In this document: positions 51,776 through 60,411 of the stretch, piece after piece | Numbering within the stretch: position 1 is the stretch's first letter | Layout of the letters: each line of letters begins with the position of its first letter | NCBI RefSeq assembly: GCF_016908465.1 | Contig: NZ_JAFBDY010000006.1 | Span: forward strand, 124,001-188,000 | Origin: Lysinibacillus composti | GTDB lineage: Bacteria > Bacillota > Bacilli > Bacillales_A > Planococcaceae | DNA length: 64,000 nt | Reading direction: 5' to 3' | Made by a program: the position numbers and the translations under genes | Notes under the pieces: model-generated | What the model was told of the DNA's origin: nothing | What the model saw: only the letters and a program-made list of their open reading frames with translations | Database searches by the model: none

Positions 51776-52573
51776 TTATTTTACAAAGTTACAAAGTTTT
51801 CCGATTTGCTCCACTTCAACCACTACAGTATCTCCAGATTTCATTGGGCAACTTCCTGAAGGGGAACCAGTGGCTAAAACATCTCCAGGCTCAAGAGTCA
51901 TTACATTAGAAATCCAACTGATAAGAAATGGTATAGAGAAGGACATCTGATTTGTATTCCCCTCTTGTACAACTTCACCATTTAACTTTGTTACAATTCG
52001 TAAATTAGATGGATCAACTCCTGTTACAATCCAAGGACCTAGAGGACCAAAAGTGTCAAAACCTTTCCCACGAGTAAACTGAGGATCCATTCTTGTACGA
52101 TCTCTAGCGGTTACGTCGTTAAATATTGTACAACCAAAAACATAATCTAACGCATCTTCTTCTTTTATATTTTTCCCGCGTTTTCCAATAATAAGTGCCA
52201 CTTCGCCTTCCATTTCTACCTGATTAGATAGTTCACTAGAAGGTAATATGATTTCTCCTTGATCTGGAATAAGAGCAGACGCTGGTTTTAAAAATAAGAA
52301 TGGTTCTTTTAGATTAGCCTCTCCGCCAGTCTCTTCTGCATGTTCTGCATAAGTCCAGCCGAAATTAATAATTTTTGAAGGGACAACTGGCTCTAATATT
52401 TTTACATCACTTAAATTTACTCTTGTGCCATCAAAGCTTAATTTATTATTTACAATTTCAGTAAAGTCACTAGTTAATTGTAATATTTCCTCCCCTTCAA
52501 CAATTCCATAAAAGATCTGATTGTTAGTGTTCTGATAACGTACGATTTTTTGATTTTTAGTTATTTCTTGCAT
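51776..52573 (-). CDS. fumarylacetoacetate-hydrolase-family protein
   Basis: FAH-superfamily enzyme, 265 aa. The ATG at 52573 has GGAG 11 bases upstream. Metal-binding acidic residues lie in VEMEGEVALIIGKRG and the core segments GCTIFNDVTARDRTRMD, KGFDTFGPLGPWIV and LEPGDVLATGSPSG are conserved. Family activities include acylpyruvate hydrolysis, oxaloacetate decarboxylation and hydratase reactions. It sits downstream of the TctABC/CoA-transferase operon but behind a terminator, so a link to that pathway is only suggested. Confidence 0.88.
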   Translation of the reverse strand: MQEITKNQKIVRYQNTNNQIFYGIVEGEEILQLTSDFTEIVNNKLSFDGTRVNLSDVKILEPVVPSKIINFGWTYAEHAEETGGEANLKEPFLFLKPASALIPDQGEIILPSSELSNQVEMEGEVALIIGKRGKNIKEEDALDYVFGCTIFNDVTARDRTRMDPQFTRGKGFDTFGPLGPWIVTGVDPSNLRIVTKLNGEVVQEGNTNQMSFSIPFLISWISNVMTLEPGDVLATGSPSGSCPMKSGDTVVVEVEQIGKLCNFVK

Positions 52574-52869
52574 GCTTACTTCAACTCCGTTTATTATTTA
52601 CTCACTTATCGATTCCTGTATCACTCGATTTGAATAGCTTTGATTACAAAATAAAAATGAATACAATACAAAAACAAACTCAATACATAGAAAATTTTAT
52701 CATATTTGATTGAAAATTCATTATTAAATTTTATTCATTTCATTATAACATATAATACAGATATAACAGAAAATAAAAAAAAGAGCAATACAGAATATCG
52801 GTTTACATCTTTTACATATTGTTCCATATCATATTCAGCACAATTATTTAACATTCTTATGTACACACC
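52574..52869. other. intergenic region before the FAH-family gene
   Basis: AT-rich promoter-type DNA. No clear operator, RNA element or gene is visible. Confidence 0.4.
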
Positions 52870-52908
52870 TATAAAGAAAACAACCCTTCTAACTTGAAGA
52901 GTTGTTTT
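52870..52908 (-). terminator. terminator of the TctABC operon
   Basis: AAAACAACCCTTC and GAAGAGTTGTTTT pair with one mismatch around a 6-base loop; on the reverse strand TTTTCTTTAT follows. It lies 9 bp after the tctA stop. Confidence 0.85.
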
Positions 52909-52916
52909 CCATTTCT

Positions 52917-54449
52917 TTAGGTATTAGATTCAGTCGGTGCATGATCCGACTTTTTACTGTTTTTCTTTTTTTGAATCAGCTTATTAATGATAGGAAAAAT
53001 AATCATTAATAAAATAATAATCGTCAGTACAAGAGAAATTGGTCTTTGTACAAACGTTAGTAAATCACCGTTTGTAATTTCCATGCTTCTACGGAAATTT
53101 TGTTCCAATAACGGCCCCATCACTAAGGCCATTACAGCTGGTGCAAGCGGAAAACCAAATCGAGTCATCCCATAACCAATTAAACCAAATACAAATAACA
53201 AGATTAAATCAAACTGATTGAAGTTAATGCCGTATACACCCAATACTGAAAATGCAATTACTCCTACGAAAAGCGGAATGGCTGGTAATTTTAAAAGTGA
53301 CGCAAACACACCAACTAACGGTAGATTTAAAATTAATAATAATACGTTCCCAATATACATACTAGCAATAATCGCCCATAGAAGAGTTGGATTTGAATCA
53401 AACATACCCGGACCTGGTTGTAATCCGTACATCATAAAAATAAACATTAACAGCGCAGTAGTAGCTGAACCTGGAATACCAAGAGTAAATAAAGGCACTA
53501 ATGCCCCACCAACTCCCGCATTGTTGGCAGCTTCTGGACCTGCTACACCTTCGATTGCTCCTTTACCAAACTCCTCTGGATGCTTTGAAAGTTTTTTCTC
53601 CATTCCATAGGATAAAAAAGACGCTAATGATGGACCAATGCCTGGAAGTACCCCAATAATGAACCCTAATACAGAACCCCTACCGAATGGACCTATTGAT
53701 CTTTTCCAATCTTCACGAGTCATCCATTGAGATCCTTTAAAGTTTTGTAAGTCCATTTTTGGTGAATTTCCCTTTCTTGCCATCGTTTCAATTGCTTCAG
53801 GAATTGCAAATAAAGCAATAGCAATTAAAACAAAGTCGATCCCATCTAATAGGTTTGGAATCCCAAAGGTAAAACGAGGGACACTTGTTTGCAAGTCGAT
53901 ACCCACCATAGCAATCGAAAGTCCAAATAAGGTTGATATATAAGCTTTTAAAGCAGAACCAGTTGTTAAACTAGATACCATTGTCATGGCTAATACAATG
54001 AGAAGAAAGTATTCAGCAGAACCAAAAAAGTAAGCAGCTTTTGCTAAAACAGGCGCAAGAAGCATTAATCCTAAAGTTGCGAAAGTTCCAGCAATAAATG
54101 AACCGATTGCAGCAGCAGATAAGGCCCTACCTGCTTTCCCTTGCTTTGCCATTTCATATCCATCTAGCGTCGTAACAATAGAAGCTACTTCTCCTGGTGT
54201 TTTAATAAGGATGGCTGTAGTCGACCCACCATACATCGATCCGTAATAGATTCCAATTAGCATAATTAGACCATTAACCGGTTCCAAACCATAAGATAAT
54301 GGAATTAAGAGAGCGATGGCCGTTATAGGACCAATACCCGGTAAAATTCCTGTTAATGTTCCAATCAAAACTCCAAGAAACGCAAAACCTAGTGTTTCGA
54401 GAGATAATACAGCACCAAACCCTGTTATGATATTAGAAAACATATCCAA
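52917..54449 (-). CDS. tctA: tripartite tricarboxylate transporter, large permease
   Basis: TctA-family permease, 510 aa, with about 11-12 membrane segments and the signature loops GILPGIGPITAIALLIPL, YGSMYGGSTTAILIKTPGE and GGALVPLFTLGIPGSATTAL. A TTG at 54449 follows AGGGGGTGG by 6 bases; an ATG at 54443 is the alternative. With TctB and TctC it imports a carboxylate in a cation-coupled way. It is the last gene of the second CoA-transferase operon. Confidence 0.92.
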   Translation of the reverse strand: MDMFSNIITGFGAVLSLETLGFAFLGVLIGTLTGILPGIGPITAIALLIPLSYGLEPVNGLIMLIGIYYGSMYGGSTTAILIKTPGEVASIVTTLDGYEMAKQGKAGRALSAAAIGSFIAGTFATLGLMLLAPVLAKAAYFFGSAEYFLLIVLAMTMVSSLTTGSALKAYISTLFGLSIAMVGIDLQTSVPRFTFGIPNLLDGIDFVLIAIALFAIPEAIETMARKGNSPKMDLQNFKGSQWMTREDWKRSIGPFGRGSVLGFIIGVLPGIGPSLASFLSYGMEKKLSKHPEEFGKGAIEGVAGPEAANNAGVGGALVPLFTLGIPGSATTALLMFIFMMYGLQPGPGMFDSNPTLLWAIIASMYIGNVLLLILNLPLVGVFASLLKLPAIPLFVGVIAFSVLGVYGINFNQFDLILLFVFGLIGYGMTRFGFPLAPAVMALVMGPLLEQNFRRSMEITNGDLLTFVQRPISLVLTIIILLMIIFPIINKLIQKKKNSKKSDHAPTESNT

Positions 54450-54462
54450 AACGCGCCACCCC

Positions 54463-54948
54463 CTAACCTAATGGACCTAATGGTAAATATACTGAAAGGA
54501 CACGATCAAATAAAAAGTAAACAACAATTGGAAATACTAAGGAATAAACTATATTTCGAATCCAATGTTTTCTTTCAAGATACATCGTTAAACTAAAGAT
54601 AAATAAGACGGTCGATATTAGGTATCCTAATGGGACGAATAAAACCATATACCCAAAGAAGATTAGGAAAAGGAGAATTACCTTCTTTTTATCTTGCGGT
54701 TCTCCTTCCTCCTCCTTCACGACTTCTTCTTCCTTACCAACATTGGCTTTATTCTGACGCGCCTCTATTAAACCAGAACTAATAAGAATAATTGCTAGTA
54801 TAATTAATAGTATTCCAATAGTCCCTGGAAAAACGGAGGGTCCTATAACCACAGATCCTGAAGCAGGTGGTGGTAAACGAAATGCTATAATTGTGTACGT
54901 TAAAGCAAAGGCTAAAACTACTATTCCTGAAATTATATTCTTATTCAA
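54463..54948 (-). CDS. tctB: tripartite tricarboxylate transporter, small membrane subunit
   Basis: TctB-family subunit, 161 aa, with four membrane segments and an acidic/basic cytoplasmic loop (about 65-90; EEEVVKEEEGEPQDKKK). The TTG at 54948 is chosen because AGAGGTG lies 5 bases upstream; a GTG at 54975 is possible. It lies between tctC and tctA with 13-46 bp gaps. Confidence 0.88.
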   Translation of the reverse strand: MNKNIISGIVVLAFALTYTIIAFRLPPPASGSVVIGPSVFPGTIGILLIILAIILISSGLIEARQNKANVGKEEEVVKEEEGEPQDKKKVILLFLIFFGYMVLFVPLGYLISTVLFIFSLTMYLERKHWIRNIVYSLVFPIVVYFLFDRVLSVYLPLGPLG

Positions 54949-54994
54949 TAGAACACCTCTTTTTCCTATTTTCACGAATATTTAGAATCAGCGT

Positions 54995-56044
54995 CTATTT
55001 TTTCAGTTGGTTTGTTGTTTCTAGTCCTTTTTTGTAGGCTTCATTTGTTTCATCTAGGTACGTCTGGAATTCTTCACCCTTCATGAATGTTGTTTCCCAT
55101 TGGTTCTTCTCTGCCAGGTCTTTCCATGTTTCTGTTTGAAGTGCCTTTTCAATTACATCAGCCCAATATGCAACTGCTTCTTCTGGCATATCTGGTGGAC
55201 CCATTACGCCACGCCAGTTACCGAATGTAACATCAATACCTTGTTCAATTGCTGTTGGAACGTCTGCCATGACACCGCCAAGTCTTTCTTCACTCGTTAC
55301 ACCTAGTGCACGGAACTCGCCAGCATCAATTTGAGCAGAAAATTCGCTTATCCCAGACATAGCCGCTTTAATGTCACCATTTAAGATAGCATTTGTAATT
55401 TCACCGCCACCTTCGTAAGAAATGAATTTAATTGCTGAACCATCTCCACCAACAGCGTCTAACAACAGTGCAAATGGTAGTTGATCATCACCAGAAGCCC
55501 CAATTGCCACTGATTGAGGATCTGCTTTAATTGCTTCTAATAAATCAGTTAGTGTTTGATACTCTGAATCTTTCGGTACAACGACTGTGTAATACTCCGT
55601 CATAAGTCGCGCAATCATCGTTACATCTTCATAGGAATAATCTGAAAGCCCGCGAAGGTAATTAGACATAATTGGTGTTGATGTAACACTAATCTTATCA
55701 GCCTTGCCTTTTTGTGAAGTTACAAGTTGTGATAACGATACAGCCCCTGTTGCACCAGCCTCATTCACGACAGGTACTGGAAAATCAACTAATTTTTCTT
55801 TCGTAAATACCTCAACTAGAGCACGTGCAGTTAAATCCCAACCACTACCTGGAGAAGCTGGTGCGACAATCGATACTGGCTTCCCATCAGAATATACGCT
55901 TTCTTTTGCTTCTCCACTCGTTTCTGCCTTTTCTTCATTTGAACTAGAGTTTGAGCTTGAATTTGAACTACAACCAACTAATAATAAAAGTAATGATAAA
56001 ACCACAACAAATAGAGATGACCATTTCGTTTTTAGCCTTTTCAA
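54995..56044 (-). CDS. tctC: tripartite tricarboxylate transporter, binding lipoprotein
   Basis: TctC/Bug-family solute-binding protein, 349 aa. A TTG at 56044 follows GGGGG by 8 bases. The lipoprotein signal ends in LVGC, followed by a Ser/Asn linker and the family's first strand (SIVAPASPGSGWDLTARAL), which holds the carboxylate-binding loop. VVPKDSEYQTLTDLLEAI and GVMGPPDMPEEAVAYW are further family segments. It captures a carboxylate for TctAB; ligand unknown. Confidence 0.9.
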   Translation of the reverse strand: MKRLKTKWSSLFVVVLSLLLLLVGCSSNSSSNSSSNEEKAETSGEAKESVYSDGKPVSIVAPASPGSGWDLTARALVEVFTKEKLVDFPVPVVNEAGATGAVSLSQLVTSQKGKADKISVTSTPIMSNYLRGLSDYSYEDVTMIARLMTEYYTVVVPKDSEYQTLTDLLEAIKADPQSVAIGASGDDQLPFALLLDAVGGDGSAIKFISYEGGGEITNAILNGDIKAAMSGISEFSAQIDAGEFRALGVTSEERLGGVMADVPTAIEQGIDVTFGNWRGVMGPPDMPEEAVAYWADVIEKALQTETWKDLAEKNQWETTFMKGEEFQTYLDETNEAYKKGLETTNQLKK

Positions 56045-56084
56045 ACAACATTCCCCCTTTAAATGACTTATTTACTCCCCACTA

Positions 56085-57035
56085 TTACTGATTCTCAATT
56101 TTTTCTTGCTTCGTAGGTGCTGCATGAACTTGGTAGGATGGACCAGCACGGTGGATCGTACTTTCTAGTTGATGTCCTACTAATCTCTCTACATCTTTTG
56201 ATATAGTAAGGAGTTGATTCAAATCAACACCACTTTGCAAGTTCATTAAGTCAAGCATGTGAACAAGATCCTCAGTTGCTACATTACCTGTTGCACCCGG
56301 TGCATACGGACACCCACCAAGACCACCAATGGATGCATCAAAATAGCGTACTCCTGCATTAATACCAGCTAATATATTGGCTAAAGCCATTCCTCTTGTA
56401 TTGTGTAAATGAAGGCTAAATTCTACATCTGGAAGCTTTTCAATTAAACGTTTCATCGTTGTGTAGACAAGCTTAGGGTCCGCGCATCCAATTGTATCGG
56501 CAACTCCAATGTGACGGATCCCCATAGAATAATAGGCTTCTGCCGTATAAAGTACACGTTCAAAAGGAACTCTTCCTTCGAACGGACAGCCTAAAGCAGT
56601 TGCCATTCCACCTTGTACTGTCACATTATTTTCATGGGCAATTTTGACGACTTTTTCGTGTTCTTTGAGGCTTTCATCGACAGTTTTATTCCCATTCGAA
56701 CGGCAATGAGATTCGGTAACTGAATGCATTAATTCCCATTCATCTGCAAGCATCAGAACTGCACGTTCTGCTCCTCTTACATTTGGTACTAACACGCTGT
56801 ATTTTACATTTTCATGGCGTTCTATGTTTTTCATCACAATTTCTGCATCTGCTAATTGAGGTACTGCTTTTGGATGGACAACAGAAGTAACTTGGATTCC
56901 ATGGACGCCAGTTTTGGATAAATCATTAATTAGTTTAATTTTATCCTCTGTAGGGATAACAGCTTTTTCCATTTGTAGACCATCACGCGGCCCCACATCT
57001 TTCACTTTGATTAAATCGTTGAGCTCCAAAATCAT
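56085..57035 (-). CDS. HMG-CoA-lyase-family enzyme, module 2
   Basis: DRE-TIM CoA lyase, 316 aa. GGAGGG precedes the ATG at 57035, which overlaps the upstream CoA-transferase stop (ATGA). It has KDVGPRDGLQMEK, FSLHLHNTRGMALAN and GGLGGCPYAPGATGN, closer to the HMG-CoA lyase consensus than module 1. It probably cleaves a 3-hydroxy-3-methyl-acyl-CoA or citramalyl-CoA-like intermediate formed by the CoA-transferases of the same operon. Confidence 0.92.
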   Translation of the reverse strand: MILELNDLIKVKDVGPRDGLQMEKAVIPTEDKIKLINDLSKTGVHGIQVTSVVHPKAVPQLADAEIVMKNIERHENVKYSVLVPNVRGAERAVLMLADEWELMHSVTESHCRSNGNKTVDESLKEHEKVVKIAHENNVTVQGGMATALGCPFEGRVPFERVLYTAEAYYSMGIRHIGVADTIGCADPKLVYTTMKRLIEKLPDVEFSLHLHNTRGMALANILAGINAGVRYFDASIGGLGGCPYAPGATGNVATEDLVHMLDLMNLQSGVDLNQLLTISKDVERLVGHQLESTIHRAGPSYQVHAAPTKQEKIENQ

Positions 57036-58227
57036 ATAATTCCCTCCATTTTTAAGTTTTCGATCTCTTCGCGAGATAACCCCAATTGTGAATATACTTC
57101 TAGATTATGTTCTCCGAGTGTTGCACCAGTTTTATTCACATTACCTGGTGTTTTTGAAAATTTCGGTGTAACTCCAGAAAGCTTAACTTTTCCTAGGGTC
57201 GCATGTTCCACATCAATAATTGACTGACGTGATTGATACTGTGGGTCGTTCATGATGTCTTCAATTGAATAAACAGGTGAAATTGGAACCCCATTTTCAT
57301 CACAAAGCTTTTGTAAATCTTTTGCCGTAAATTTAGCAATCCATTCTTCAACTATTCTCATTACTTCTGGTCGGTTTTCCACTCTTGATTTGTTTGTGGA
57401 GTATTTCGGATTAGTAATCATGTCTTCTCGGTCCATTATTTTTGCTAGTCTGTAGAAGGTTCGGTCTGTACTTGTCGTTAGGACCATCCATTTCTTATCC
57501 AGTGTTTGAAAGATTCCTACAGGAACAGCGATACTATTATCACTGCCTTGTCTTTCCATGATGATGCCTAGTTGGTCATAGGAGGCAACGAGAATATCCA
57601 TCATTCTAAACATCGATTCATAAAGGGATACATCTACCTCTTGTCCTTCCCCGTTATAGACATCCCGGTGATAAAGAGCTACAATGGCTCCAATTGTTGC
57701 GAACAAGCCTGTTACATAATCCACAAGAGAAATCGGCGGCGATAATGGTGGTCGATCTGGCTCACCTGTTATATAGGTATAGCCGCTAAATGCTGTGGCT
57801 GAAGTTCCAAATCCAGCCAATTCACGCTTCGGACCAGTTTGACCATAACCGCTGACACGGACTATTACGAGATTGGGGTTTGCCTCTCGTATTCGCTCCA
57901 TTGTAATTCCCCATTTTTCAAGGGTACCCGGGCGGAAATTTTCGAATAATACATCTTGTTCTGCTAATAACTTTAAAAATATTGCTTGTCCTTTTTCTTT
58001 CCTTAAGTCAAGCGTAATCGTTTTCTTATTCCTCTCCTCGACACAGTTGCCCAAGGAATCGATTCATCCAGTTTCATAGGTTGAAATCCACGAACCGGAT
58101 CTCCTCTTCCAGGAATCTCTACTTTTATTACTTCTGCTCCGTAATCTCCTAATAAGGCAGCTGCAAATGGCGCTGCATAGACCGTTGCAATATCCAGCAC
58201 TTTTAAGCCTGAAAGTGGTCCAGACAT
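57032..58227 (-). pseudogene. family III CoA-transferase broken by a 5-bp tandem duplication
   Basis: The gene starts at an ATG at 58227 (GAGGTG upstream) with MSGPLSGLKVLDIATVYA and DYGAEVIKVEIPGRGD, reaches ESIPWATVS and then shifts frame. The coding strand reads TCGAGGAGAGGAATAAG; GAGGA is duplicated (plus strand TCCTC at 58030-58034 and 58035-58039). Removing one copy restores SRNKKTITLDLRK and a 397-residue protein through to a TGA at 57032. The downstream part is otherwise intact, so the lesion is recent or reversible. An intact paralogue lies immediately upstream. Confidence 0.85.
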
Positions 58228-58277
58228 TCAATCACCTCATAGTTACTTGCAAATTTTAAGAAGATTTTAAATCACTC

Positions 58278-59480
58278 CTAAATAATCCCTTTGTCAACCA
58301 ATTGCTGTATTTGCTCATCTGTTAGTCCAATCTCTTTAAGGACTTCATCGTTAAACGCACCAATTTCTTTTGCACCGAGCCACTTGATTTTACCTGGTGT
58401 TTTACTTAATTTTGGAATGATTCCAGGTACTTTTAATGTGCCCAGCTCTGGGTGTGGTGCTTCTACGATCATATTACGAGCTTGATATTGTGGATCTACT
58501 ACAATATCTTCAATGCTATAAATTGCCCCAGCAGGAATTCCATTGTCATTTAAAATATCTACACAATCTGTTAATGAATGCTGTAGTGTCCAGTCTTGGA
58601 TAATATTATCGATAAAATCAACATTTGCTGCTCTTTTTTCATTTGTTGCATATCGCTCATCACCAACTAAGTCATCACGGCCGATCACTTTTAGTAGACG
58701 CTTAAAAATATTGTCCCCATTTCCGGCGATCACCACATATTTACCATCTTTTGATTTGTAGATATTAGAGGGTGCGATCCCTGGCATAGAGGAACCCGTT
58801 CTTTCTCGTTTTACTCCAGCTGCGTCATATTCAGGAAGCATGCTTTCCATTAAACTAAAAATAGATTCAAATAATGAAACATCTATACTCTGTCCTTCAC
58901 CGTCTTGTACATCTCGGTGATACAGTGCCATCAATACGCCTATAACTGAATAAAGGGATGCTACTGAATCCCCAATACTAATGCCAACTCTTGTAGGTGG
59001 AAGATCTGGATAGCCTGTTAAGTATCGTAAACCGCCCATCGCTTCCCCAATCGCTCCAAACCCAGCTCGATCTTTATAAGGTCCATCTTGGCCATATCCT
59101 GAAATATGACAGATAATAAGCTTAGGATTTATTTCCTTTAACACTTCATCCGAAAGACCCCATTTCGCTAAAGTCCCTGGGCGGAAATTTTCAACTAATA
59201 CATCACATTCTTGCAGTAGCTTTTTCGTTATTTCTAATCCTTCTTTAGTACGGCAATCTAATGAGATGGTCTTTTTATTTCGGGATTGAACATACCACCA
59301 TAATGATGTACCCTCATGAAGAACTCGCCAATTACGTATTTGATCTCCACTTTTTGGTAGTTCAATTTTTATAACTTCTGCCCCAAAATCAGCTAGTATT
59401 CTAGTAGAAAAGGGGCCTGCAATTAAAGAGCCCATTTCGAGAACTTTAATGCCCTCTAAAGGTAATTTTTTTCCTGACAT
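58278..59480 (-). CDS. family III (CaiB/BaiF) CoA-transferase, module 2
   Basis: CaiB/BaiF CoA-transferase, 400 aa. The ATG at 59480 follows GGGAGG. Motifs include IKVLEMGSLIAGPFSTRILA, DFGAEVIKIELPKSGD, NKKTISLDC, DVLVENFRPGTLAKWG and the catalytic Asp in VGISIGDSVASL. It is much like the module 1 enzyme at 33939-35153, including the SIGDS motif. First gene of the operon CoA-transferase, broken CoA-transferase, lyase, tctC, tctB, tctA. Confidence 0.9.
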   Translation of the reverse strand: MSGKKLPLEGIKVLEMGSLIAGPFSTRILADFGAEVIKIELPKSGDQIRNWRVLHEGTSLWWYVQSRNKKTISLDCRTKEGLEITKKLLQECDVLVENFRPGTLAKWGLSDEVLKEINPKLIICHISGYGQDGPYKDRAGFGAIGEAMGGLRYLTGYPDLPPTRVGISIGDSVASLYSVIGVLMALYHRDVQDGEGQSIDVSLFESIFSLMESMLPEYDAAGVKRERTGSSMPGIAPSNIYKSKDGKYVVIAGNGDNIFKRLLKVIGRDDLVGDERYATNEKRAANVDFIDNIIQDWTLQHSLTDCVDILNDNGIPAGAIYSIEDIVVDPQYQARNMIVEAPHPELGTLKVPGIIPKLSKTPGKIKWLGAKEIGAFNDEVLKEIGLTDEQIQQLVDKGII

Positions 59481-59608
59481 TATTACTGATCCTCCCTTAG
59501 AATTACTGTTTTTGTATCGGTACATGAAAGTAATTTTATTTGTTATTTCTTGTCCTAAAATTTCGGGCGGCAGTTTTGATTTTTTTGTTGATTGATAGTT
59601 GTTTGATT

Positions 59609-59940
59609 GGTCCGTTTAAGTAGTGGATTCGTCCGCTTAGCCGTTCTTTTCGTCCGTTTGAGTTACGGATTTGTTCGCTTAGTTTTTCTATTCGTCCGTT
59701 TAAGCAGAGGATTCGTCCGCTTAGCCGTTCTCTTCGTCCGTTTAGCCGTTTTTTTCGTCCGTTTAAGCAGTGGATTCGTCCGCTTAGCCGTTCTATTCGT
59801 CCGTTTAAGCAGCGGATTCGTCCGCTTAGCCGTTCTTTTCGTCCGTTTAAGCAGCGGATTCGTCCGCTTAGTTTTTCTCTTCGTCCGTTTAAACAACGGA
59901 TTCGTCCGCTTAGCCGTTCTTTTCGTCTGTTCGATTAGCA
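59609..59940. repeat. 16-unit tandem array, exact 21-bp period
   Basis: CGTCCGTTTAAG- and CGTCCGCTTAGCC-type units begin at 59609 and then every 21 bp from 59630 to 59924 (16 units), mostly alternating between the two forms. Linkers such as CAGCGGATT and GTTCTTTT are also conserved. As 21 is divisible by three, long frames exist on both strands, but they only translate the repeat. It lies about 130 bp upstream of the module 2 operon start. Confidence 0.85.
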
Positions 59941-60351
59941 GTTTTTTCATACAAACATTCACTTTAAGTAAACGGTTACATGCAACCTCATGGAGACAAT
60001 CACCATGTCATAGGAATGACTTAATTCTTTGAAATAATATATATTGATATATCATTAGTTAAAACCACAGACACTCACAATAGTATGAATTGTCGAAATA
60101 CTTTATGTCACAAAGCTTTCATGAATAGGTCGTATGTTACTCATTTCACAATTAATTCGCTTCAATAATTTAGTAAATTTATATTAAATACCGAATGAAA
60201 GTATTAATAATTAATCGAAAAGTATAGTAGTAATTTCTTTAGTAAATTAAAAGTCTTATTTCCGTTGTACAAGAGAACTACTTTTATTTGGAAAGATTTT
60301 TATTCTTATGAAACGACTTATTTCATTATTAATGCATTAACCTGTTGAAAT
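59941..60351. other. AT-rich intergenic region, nothing recognised
   Basis: Between the 21-bp array and the aminopeptidase terminator lies AT-rich sequence with stops in all frames. I see no RNA gene or clear operator. Confidence 0.45.
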
Positions 60352-60384
60352 AAAAAAAGCGATTACCGTGTACAGTAATCGCTT
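60352..60384 (-). terminator. terminator of the aminopeptidase gene
   Basis: AAGCGATTAC and GTAATCGCTT pair around an 8-base loop; on the reverse strand TTTTTTTATTTC follows. Confidence 0.88.
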
Positions 60385-60411
60385 CTCTTTAAAACTTATA
60401 GATTGGACATT

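Noticed and set aside
59609-59940. CRISPR array
   Set aside because: The units are contiguous 21-bp repeats without unique spacers, and no cas gene is present.
59607-60032. A 141-codon forward frame and a 99-codon reverse frame across the 21-bp array
   Set aside because: Both merely translate the tandem repeat, which stays open because 21 is a multiple of three; neither has a ribosome-binding site.
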